A model generated the notes under the pieces. It was not told where the DNA came from and did not search any database. It was given only the letters and a program-made list of their open reading frames with translations. From NCBI GenBank assembly GCA_021828055.1, contig JAKATH010000003.1, positions 1 to 64,000 on the forward strand: a DNA stretch of 64,000 nt, written 5' to 3'. The first letter of the stretch is position 1, and every line of letters begins with the position of its first letter. Origin of the DNA: Actinomycetes bacterium. Its GTDB lineage: Bacteria > Actinomycetota > Acidimicrobiia > Acidimicrobiales > RAAP-2. The position numbers were made by a program, and so were the translations under genes. Positions 57,237 through 64,000 of this stretch are shown piece by piece.

Positions 57237-58375
57237 TGGCGGTCGCAGAAGCAGCCCCCGAGCTCCTCAGCCCCGCGGAGATCGACCGCGCGTTCCGCGA
57301 CCCCTTCTCGCCTTCCAAGCGCACGAGGGCGACGTCGTGGATCCTGCTGCTCGCAGCGCTGACCGCCTTCCCGCTGGTCTTCACGAACCCAGCAGTGACG
57401 TCGATCGGCGTGTTCACGATGTTCTTCCTGGTTGCCGTGGTCGGCTGGAACATCTTCTCGGGCTACTCGGGCTACATCTCGATCGGGCACGCCGTCTACT
57501 ACGGCTTCGGCCAGTACACCGTGGCGCTGCTCATCCTCCACCTCGGCATCACGTCGGGCGTGAGCGAGCTCGCCATCGTGCCCCTCGCCGGTCTCGCCGG
57601 GGCGGCCGTGGCGGTGCCGGTGGGCCTGCTCGTCTTGAGGGTCAGGCGGCACACGTTCATCGTGCTCACGATCGCGGTGATGTTCATCTTCCAGTTGCTG
57701 GCGTTCAACTTCCCGTCGATCACCGGCGGCTCGAGCGGCATGAACGTGACTCCTCCATCGTGGTCGGGCAACAACTTCAACCTTCCCTTCTATTACATCG
57801 CGCTCGGCACCGCCGCCGTCGGTCTGCTCACGTCATGGGCCGTGCGACGCTCGAAGTTCGGGCTCGGGCTGCTCGCGATCCGGGACGACGAGGACAGGGC
57901 GAAGGGGCTCGGCATCAAGGTCACGCGGGCCAAGCTGCTCGCGCTGATGCTCTCGGCGTTCTTCGTCGGGATCGCTGGGGGCCTCTACGCGATCTTCGTC
58001 GGACAGGTCTTCCCGCAGTTCGCGTTCACACCGTTCTACGACCTCTACCTCGCAGTATTCGCGTTCGTCGGCGGCCTCGGGACGCTGTCGGGCCCCGTCT
58101 TCGGTGCGCTTCTCCTCGGCCCGCTGCAGCAGTACTTCGAGATCCAGTTCGGGGCGACGACACTGTACTTGATCATCTACGGAGTGCTCTTCGTGGTGAT
58201 CCTGCTGGCGCTTCCGAGGGGCATCGTGCCGAGCCTCGCCGACCGGTACCGGTCCTTCCTCGCGAGCCGCTGGCGGCGGGCGGAGGAGCGACGCGGCGTC
58301 GGAGGGAGCGTCACCGCGGGATCGATGATCGCGTCGGCGCCGGGCGCCGCTCCCTCGGAGCGTGGCGGGTCGTGA
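57236..58375 (+). CDS. Branched-chain amino acid ABC permease, LivM-like (set C)
   Basis: FSGYSGYISIGHAVYYGFGQYTVAL, GLGLLAIRDDEDRAKGLGI, GGLGTLSGPVFGALLLG. Confidence 0.95.
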   Translation: MAVAEAAPELLSPAEIDRAFRDPFSPSKRTRATSWILLLAALTAFPLVFTNPAVTSIGVFTMFFLVAVVGWNIFSGYSGYISIGHAVYYGFGQYTVALLILHLGITSGVSELAIVPLAGLAGAAVAVPVGLLVLRVRRHTFIVLTIAVMFIFQLLAFNFPSITGGSSGMNVTPPSWSGNNFNLPFYYIALGTAAVGLLTSWAVRRSKFGLGLLAIRDDEDRAKGLGIKVTRAKLLALMLSAFFVGIAGGLYAIFVGQVFPQFAFTPFYDLYLAVFAFVGGLGTLSGPVFGALLLGPLQQYFEIQFGATTLYLIIYGVLFVVILLALPRGIVPSLADRYRSFLASRWRRAEERRGVGGSVTAGSMIASAPGAAPSERGGS

Positions 58376-59145
58376 GCCTCATCGAGATCCAGGAGGTCGC
58401 GAAGACCTACGGCGGCATCCACGCGCTCGACGGCTGCACGTTGTCGTTCGAGGACGGGCAGATCAGCGGCCTCATCGGCCCGAACGGTTCCGGGAAGACG
58501 ACGCTGTTCAACGTGGTCACCGGGTACGAGCAGCCCGACTCGGGCAGCGTCCGGTTCGACGGCGACGAGATCACGAAGCTGAGCCCCGACAAGGTGTTCG
58601 ACCGGGGCATCGGCAGGACGTTCCAGCTGACGAGGATCTTCCCCCGAATGAACGTGGTCGAGAACCTCCACGTGGCGGCGCAGCGCAGCGGCGGCTTCCG
58701 CTCGGAGCTGTCGCGCTGGTCGTCGGCCTCCGAGCGCGCACGGGCGAAGGAGGTGCTGGACTTCGTCGGCCTCACCCGGCTGGCGAGCGAGATGGCGGGC
58801 AACCTCTCCTATGGCCAGCAGAAGCTGCTCGAATTCGGCTGCATCATCATCGCCCGCCCCCGAGTGATCCTCCTCGACGAGCCGGCCGGAGGCATCAACC
58901 CGACGCTGCTGCGCCACCTGGCGAGCCGAATCCGGGCGCTCAACGACGAGGGCATCACGTTCGTCGTGGTCGAGCACGACATGGAGTTCGTGATGGGGCT
59001 GTGCCACAAGGTATGCGTCATGCACCAGGGGCGGACGCTGTGCTCCGGTCGCCCCGACGAGGTGCGGCAGGATCCGCTGGTCCTCGAGGCATACCTCGGG
59101 ACCGACATGCGCGAGACGGACCTCTCACGGGCGGGGGTCCACTGA
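58372..59145 (+). CDS. ABC transporter ATP-binding protein, LivG-like (set C)
   Basis: GPNGSGKTTLFNVVTGYEQPDSG, LSYGQQKLLEFGCIII, VILLDEPAGGINP. Confidence 0.95.
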   Translation: MSLIEIQEVAKTYGGIHALDGCTLSFEDGQISGLIGPNGSGKTTLFNVVTGYEQPDSGSVRFDGDEITKLSPDKVFDRGIGRTFQLTRIFPRMNVVENLHVAAQRSGGFRSELSRWSSASERARAKEVLDFVGLTRLASEMAGNLSYGQQKLLEFGCIIIARPRVILLDEPAGGINPTLLRHLASRIRALNDEGITFVVVEHDMEFVMGLCHKVCVMHQGRTLCSGRPDEVRQDPLVLEAYLGTDMRETDLSRAGVH

Positions 59146-59918
59146 TGCTCGTGTTCGAGGGTGTGTTCGCCGGGTACGGTGGCAGCGACGTACTGCGCGG
59201 CGTCGACCTGGTCGTGGAGAAGGGCTCGCTCACCTGCGTGGTGGGGCCGAACGGTGCGGGGAAGTCCACCCTGATGAAGCTCGTGAGCGGGTTGCTGCAC
59301 CCGAGAGTGGGCAAGCTCGAGTTCCAGGGAAAGTCGATCGCCCGAGCTGCGCCTCGCCAGATCTTGAAGCAGGGGATCGTGCAGGTGATGCAGGCGCGCA
59401 ACCTCTTTCCCGAGCTCACCGTCCGGGAGAACGTGGAGCTGGGCGCATTCCTGATCTCCGACGGCAACCTCGTGAAGCGGCGCTACGCCGAGGTGTGCGA
59501 GATGTTCCCGATCGTGAGCGAACGGGGGAAGGACCGCGCGGGCGCCCTGTCGGGCGGCCAGCAGCGGATGGTGGAGTTTGCACGGGCCCTGATGCTCGAT
59601 CCCGTTCTCGTGTCCCTCGACGAGCCGTCGATGGGCCTGGAGCCTCGTGCGGCGAAGATCATCTACGACAGCATCGTCAAGATGCACGAGAACGGCCGGA
59701 CCGTCCTGCTCGTCGAGCAGAACGTCCGAGCCGGGCTCGAGCGGGCGACCCGCGGCATCGTCATGGAGGCAGGCCGTGTGCGGCTCGAGGGCACGGGCGC
59801 CGAGGTGCTGGCGAACCCCCAGATGCGCGCCCTGTATCTCGGCGGGACGATCGAGGAGGGAGCCGTCTCGAGCTCGGCGGCGGCGGTGCACTCCGGCTCG
59901 GTGACGAGCCAGAATTGA
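59145..59918 (+). CDS. ABC transporter ATP-binding protein, LivF-like (set C)
   Basis: GPNGAGKSTLMKLVSGLL, LSGGQQRMVEFARALM, LVSLDEPSMGLEP. Confidence 0.95.
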   Translation: MLVFEGVFAGYGGSDVLRGVDLVVEKGSLTCVVGPNGAGKSTLMKLVSGLLHPRVGKLEFQGKSIARAAPRQILKQGIVQVMQARNLFPELTVRENVELGAFLISDGNLVKRRYAEVCEMFPIVSERGKDRAGALSGGQQRMVEFARALMLDPVLVSLDEPSMGLEPRAAKIIYDSIVKMHENGRTVLLVEQNVRAGLERATRGIVMEAGRVRLEGTGAEVLANPQMRALYLGGTIEEGAVSSSAAAVHSGSVTSQN

Positions 59919-60041
59919 CGCTCGCGGGACCGGGAGAGCGGAGGGCGCGCACGACGTCGACGGGCTTCACCCTGGGCGAGAGCACCGGCGGACGCCTCGG
60001 TCGGGAGGCGGCGTCCTTTGAAGGGAGAGCGGAGGCGTACC

Positions 60042-61100
60042 GTGGATGACCGTCTGGAGTCGATGTACCGCCGGTTCACCTGGCGGATCCTGTCCAACTA
60101 CGTGACGCCGTTCGAGTTCGACCGCCAGCAGAAGGCGATCTCCGACTACGAGCAGTGGTGCTCCAGCTGGCTCGCGCTGGCGGCGGAGCACGGCGCACGT
60201 GGTGACGGCGCGGCGGCCTCGGGACGGCGTGTGACCGCAGGCGACGAGTACATCCGCGCCGGCCTGTGCTGCCACTGGGCGAGCTTCATGTTCTGCCACG
60301 ACGAAGACGCCTACGCGGGGGCGCTCGAGCAGATGGCCGGCTACTGGGCCAAGGCCGCCCTGTTGGTCGACCCTCCGATGGACCTCGTGGACGTCCCGTT
60401 CGAAGGTGTCCTGCTCCACGGGTACGTGCGGGTGCCCGCCACCGCACCGGACGCGCCGCGCCCACCGGTGGCCGTCCTTCTGCCCGGCGCCGACTCGACC
60501 AAGGAGGAGCTGTACAACCTGGCAGAGCACCTCTTGGCGCGCGGTCTCGCGATCGCCGCGTTCGACGGGCCCGGCCAGGGCTCCGTGAGCTTCGAGATGA
60601 AGCTGCGCCCCGACTACGAGCGGGCAGTCCAGGCCGTGCTCGACGTGCTGTCGGCGAGGGACGACGTGGAGGGCCGGTTCGCCGTCGGAGGCATCTCCTA
60701 CGGCGGCCTCTTCGCGGTGCGGACCGCGGCCGTCGACGAGCGGGTCGAGGCAGCCTTCGCGATGTCGAGCTGGTACACGCCCGCGGGAAGGTTCGCGACG
60801 ATGGAGCCGCTCTCCAGGGTCGGTCAGTACCAGCACCTGGGGGACGACCCCGCCGCGACGATGGAGGCGATCACCCTGTCAGGGGTGCTGGACAAGGTGA
60901 CCGTCCCGATCCTCCAGGTCTTCGGCGGCGACGACCCGGCGTCCCCGCCGTCGCACGGGGAGCGGGTCGCGGCGGAGGCTGCCGGCACGGTCACGACGGT
61001 CGTCATTCCCGAGGGGGTCCACGTCCTGAACAACGTGTGGCCGCAGGCGCGCGCCCTGGTCGCCGACTGGGTCGCCGAGACGATGGGGGTGGAGCGATGA
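60042..61100 (+). CDS. Alpha/beta hydrolase, FrsA / pseudooxynicotine hydrolase-like (paralogue 2)
   Basis: VAVLLPGADSTKEELYNLAEHLLARGLAIAAFDGPGQGSVSF, GGISYGGLFAVRTAA. Confidence 0.88.
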   Translation: MDDRLESMYRRFTWRILSNYVTPFEFDRQQKAISDYEQWCSSWLALAAEHGARGDGAAASGRRVTAGDEYIRAGLCCHWASFMFCHDEDAYAGALEQMAGYWAKAALLVDPPMDLVDVPFEGVLLHGYVRVPATAPDAPRPPVAVLLPGADSTKEELYNLAEHLLARGLAIAAFDGPGQGSVSFEMKLRPDYERAVQAVLDVLSARDDVEGRFAVGGISYGGLFAVRTAAVDERVEAAFAMSSWYTPAGRFATMEPLSRVGQYQHLGDDPAATMEAITLSGVLDKVTVPILQVFGGDDPASPPSHGERVAAEAAGTVTTVVIPEGVHVLNNVWPQARALVADWVAETMGVER

Positions 61101-62059
61101 ACTACGCCAAGTCGGACGCGAAGGCAGCCGCCGAGCGCACGTTCGTCGGCATCTGGGCGGCGACGACGAGCCCCTTCGACCGGGCGGGACGGATGGACCT
61201 CGGCGCCCTGGCCGCAGACGTCACCAGGCTCGTCGACGACCTGGAGGTGGACGGCGTCTTCTGCACGGGCGTGATGAGCGAGTTCTGGGCTCTTTCGGTC
61301 GCCGAGCGCCGGCGCCAAGTCGAGGCCGTGGTGGAGGTGACGGGGGAAGGGACCCCGGTCATCGCCCACACCGGCCACCACTCCGTGGAGGAGACGGTCG
61401 AGCTCACGCGGCACGCCGAGGCAGCTGGCGCAGACTTCGCCGTCGTCATCAGGCCCTACCTGCCGCTCGGAGTCGACGAGGGGATCTACGACTTCTACTC
61501 GGCAGTCTGCGACGCCGTCGACATCGGGGTGTGGATCTTCGACACCGGCTACGCAGGCCCGCCCCTCGCGCTCGACCTGCTCGACCGGCTGGCCGACATC
61601 GACAACATCTGCGGCATCAAGGTGGGGCATCCCCACGCCCGCTACCTCGAGGTGCAGTCGCGCGTGGGGGACCGCATCCTCGTCTGTGAACCCTCCGAGA
61701 CGGAGCTCCTCACGGACATGCGCGACCACGGCCAGCGCGTGCACATGTCGTCGGCTGCGCCCTACCTCTATCAGACGCCGGGGTGGCGGCCGATGCTCGA
61801 GTACACGCGGGCCGCGCTCGCAGGAGACTTCGACAAGGCGACCGAGGTCGCTGCGACCCTCGCACCGGTGCGTGAGGTGGCCGAGAAGTGGCTGCACCGA
61901 CGCTGGAGGAGCGACCAGGTGAACCCGATTCCCTGGCTCAAGGCGTGGGCTGGGCTGCTCGGGATGTCCGGTGGACCGGTCCGTCCCCCGCTGCGTCCTC
62001 CGGGCGCCGGCGAGGTCGCCGCGCTCGCCGCCGACTTGGAGCTCGTCGGGCTGCTCTGA
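61097..62059 (+). CDS. Dihydrodipicolinate synthase/N-acetylneuraminate lyase-family protein
   Basis: GIWAATTSPFDRAGRMDLGALAADV, VFCTGVMSEFWALSVAERRRQVEAVVE, NICGIKVGHPHARYL. Confidence 0.93.
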   Translation: MNYAKSDAKAAAERTFVGIWAATTSPFDRAGRMDLGALAADVTRLVDDLEVDGVFCTGVMSEFWALSVAERRRQVEAVVEVTGEGTPVIAHTGHHSVEETVELTRHAEAAGADFAVVIRPYLPLGVDEGIYDFYSAVCDAVDIGVWIFDTGYAGPPLALDLLDRLADIDNICGIKVGHPHARYLEVQSRVGDRILVCEPSETELLTDMRDHGQRVHMSSAAPYLYQTPGWRPMLEYTRAALAGDFDKATEVAATLAPVREVAEKWLHRRWRSDQVNPIPWLKAWAGLLGMSGGPVRPPLRPPGAGEVAALAADLELVGLL

Positions 62060-62170
62060 CCGCCGGGTCCCTCAGCCTCCGGGCGCCGGCGAGGTCGCTG
62101 CGCTCGCCGCCGACTTGGAGCTCGTCGGGCTGCTCTGACCGCCGGGTCCCTCAGCCTCCGGGCGCCGGCG
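61997..62170. repeat. 79-bp tandem duplication (2 copies plus 16-bp partial third) covering two convergent gene ends
   Basis: Copies begin at 61997, 62076 and 62155; one mismatch noted between the full copies. Confidence 0.95.
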
Positions 62171-63257
62171 GACCCGCACCGAGCCGGGCGCCGAGCCAGT
62201 CGGCGAAGGCCGACCGGGACTCGAAGGCCCGGTTCGCCACGCCATGGTTGCCGTCCTCGTACATGAGCAGCTCTGCCCCCGGCGCCTCGGCGGCGAGCCG
62301 GTCGGCATGCACCCTGCCGACCAGCGTGTCCTGGGCCCCGTGCACCACGAGCAAGGGGCTGACGATCCGGGCTGCGGCGTCCTCCAGCGTCAGCGTCGCC
62401 GCGTACGCCCTCGCCGCGTCGTCGTCTGCCGATCGGGAGCGATGGCGGAACGTGTCGCGCGTCATCGGAGGGAGGCGGTCCCACTCGAGGTCGAAGCGGT
62501 AAGGGCCGGCGAGCGCGACCCCGGCTCGCAGGCGCGGCTCGTACGCCATCGCGCGGGCTGCGTAGTAACCGCCGAGGCTGACGCCGAACATGCCGACCCG
62601 CGCGGCGTCGAGCTCCGGCCGCCTCTCGCAGAAGTCCACCGCGGCGGTCGCGACCTTCTCGTAGGCGGGCTCGATCGGCAGCTCGTACTCGCTCTCTCCC
62701 TGCCCGGGCCCGTCGAGCGCGAGCACGGCCATGCCGCGGGCCAAGAAGTACTCGGCGGTCGCCTGCAGCTCCTCCTTCACCGAGTCGAGGCCAGGCGCCA
62801 TGACGACCACGGGGGGCGGCACCTCGTCGGTCCCAGGGGCGGAGGGGACGCGCAGGTACGCGGGGAGCCGGGTGTCGCCATAGGGCACGGAGACGAGCTC
62901 AGCCGGAGGGCGGAGCCCCGCCGCGCCCTTCGCGAAGCACGAGACGGTGCGATCGCTGGCTGCACGCTGCTGATCGGGGTCGATGACGAAGACGAACTTC
63001 GCCCAGTGCCAGCACATCGCGGCGCGCCGCCACGCCTCCATGGCGGTCACCACCCGTGTCGCCTTCTCGGCCTCGCGGGCGATCGCCTCGTACCCCTCGG
63101 CGGTGCGCCCCCACTCGCGGCACCAGTCCTCCCAGCGCGAGATCCGGGCGAGGGTTCGCTCGAAGTCGAGGTAGTCGGTGCCGTTGTTCACGAAACGGGG
63201 TCCCCAGTGCGCCGCGGCAGTCGCCACCCTCGAGTCGGACCCGTGCTCTTCGGCCAT
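62151..63257 (-). CDS. Alpha/beta hydrolase, FrsA / pseudooxynicotine hydrolase-like (paralogue 3)
   Basis: VVVMAPGLDSVKEELQATAEYFLARGMAVLALDGPGQGESEY, GMFGVSLGGYYAARAMAYEP. Confidence 0.9.
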   Translation of the reverse strand: MAEEHGSDSRVATAAAHWGPRFVNNGTDYLDFERTLARISRWEDWCREWGRTAEGYEAIAREAEKATRVVTAMEAWRRAAMCWHWAKFVFVIDPDQQRAASDRTVSCFAKGAAGLRPPAELVSVPYGDTRLPAYLRVPSAPGTDEVPPPVVVMAPGLDSVKEELQATAEYFLARGMAVLALDGPGQGESEYELPIEPAYEKVATAAVDFCERRPELDAARVGMFGVSLGGYYAARAMAYEPRLRAGVALAGPYRFDLEWDRLPPMTRDTFRHRSRSADDDAARAYAATLTLEDAAARIVSPLLVVHGAQDTLVGRVHADRLAAEAPGAELLMYEDGNHGVANRAFESRSAFADWLGARLGAGPPAPGG

Positions 63258-63356
63258 CTTCCCCTCCGCTCGGTCGGATCGTGAAGCCGCCGGCCGCCTG
63301 CAACCTGGCCCTCACCGAGCCCGCGGGTGGGTCGTCGTGGTGCCGGTCGACCGCGT

Positions 63357-63368
63357 GCAACCGATTGC
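63357..63368. promoter_or_regulatory. Candidate LacI-family operator GCAACCGATTGC
   Basis: Third identical 12-mer, between divergent genes. Confidence 0.6.
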
Positions 63369-63432
63369 GTATCATGGCCACGAGCAGAGTGTCAACGCGC
63401 TGCAGCGGCGGCGTCACGGGAAGGGGGCGAGC

Positions 63433-64000
63433 GTGGAGGACGCCGACGTCGTCGTCGCCGGCGCGGGGCACAACAGCCTGATCACCGCCTGCTATCTCGC
63501 CAAGGCGGGCTACCGCTGCCTCGTCCTGGAAGCCAACGGCATCCCAGGCGGAGGTGCGGTCACCGAGGAACTGCTCCTTCCGGGCTACGCGGTCGACAGC
63601 TGCGCCACCGGCCACACCCTTCTCCGGGCGAACCCCCTGCTCGTCGACGACGAGCTGGGGATCGTCGCCGACTACGGGATCTCCTACGCCGACCCGGACC
63701 CGGTCGCGCACGTGGCCTTTCCCGACGGCGAGCACTTCACCATGTCGCTCGACCGGGAGGCGACGGTGGCCGAGTTCGGGCGGTTCTCGGCCGCAGACGC
63801 GCGTGCGTACGATCGGCTGCTGGACGAGTACGACGAGGTGAAGCAGATCTTCTCGCGTGCCCAGCACACGCCCTTCGGGCTCGGCCCCTCGGTCGACCAG
63901 CTCCTCTCGGAGCACCCTCGGGGACGGGTGTGGCAGCGGCGCCGGGTGCTGAGCGCGTGGGACGTGATCCGTCACGAGTTCGAGAGCCCTCACGCGCGCT
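63433..64000 (+). CDS. Phytoene-dehydrogenase-like FAD/NAD(P)-binding oxidoreductase, incomplete at window end
   Basis: DVVVAGAGHNSLITACYLAKAGYRCLVLEANGIPGGGAVTEELLLPGYAVDSCATGHTLL. Confidence 0.9.
   Translation, partial: MEDADVVVAGAGHNSLITACYLAKAGYRCLVLEANGIPGGGAVTEELLLPGYAVDSCATGHTLLRANPLLVDDELGIVADYGISYADPDPVAHVAFPDGEHFTMSLDREATVAEFGRFSAADARAYDRLLDEYDEVKQIFSRAQHTPFGLGPSVDQLLSEHPRGRVWQRRRVLSAWDVIRHEFESPHAR

Overview
High-GC, actinobacterial-type catabolic and transport region of about 64 kb. It has three branched-chain-amino-acid (Liv)-type ABC transporter sets: 22.9-28.0 kb (-), 35.8-39.4 kb (-) and 54.9-59.9 kb (+). A solitary Liv-type substrate-binding protein lies at 45.6 kb. Between them are many small-molecule enzymes, often as paralogous pairs or triplets: three FrsA/pseudooxynicotine-hydrolase-like alpha/beta hydrolases, two CocE/NonD hydrolases, two ALS-like ThDP enzymes, two M24 'pita-bread' proteins, two 3-hydroxyisobutyrate-dehydrogenase-like enzymes, two Zn-MDR dehydrogenases, cupins, hydantoinase-like and creatininase-like amidohydrolases, asparaginase, isochorismatase-like, cyclase, HMGL-like, DHDPS-like and P450. 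The strongest non-routine signal is an AhpC/TSA-type peroxiredoxin at 12083-12598. It is split by one in-frame TGA exactly where the peroxidatic cysteine should be (...FYVFDFGHV-TGA-RNELSQL...), and a GTCCC-AGTT-GGGAC hairpin begins 11 nt downstream. This fits a selenocysteine codon plus bacterial SECIS element, which ORF callers would report as two fragments. Other noteworthy signals: four LacI-type palindromes (GCAAnCGnTTGC, three identical); a 14-bp-periodic CCAATCA/TGATTGG direct repeat at two promoters; a truncated, frameshifted tyrosine recombinase at the left edge; a decayed CitE-like aldolase; many short tandem repeats at gene ends; a creatinase-like M24 protein with a metal-ligand Asp replaced by Cys; and ACA-codon enrichment in the binding-protein genes. 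No rRNA, tRNA, CRISPR array or intact transposase was recognised.
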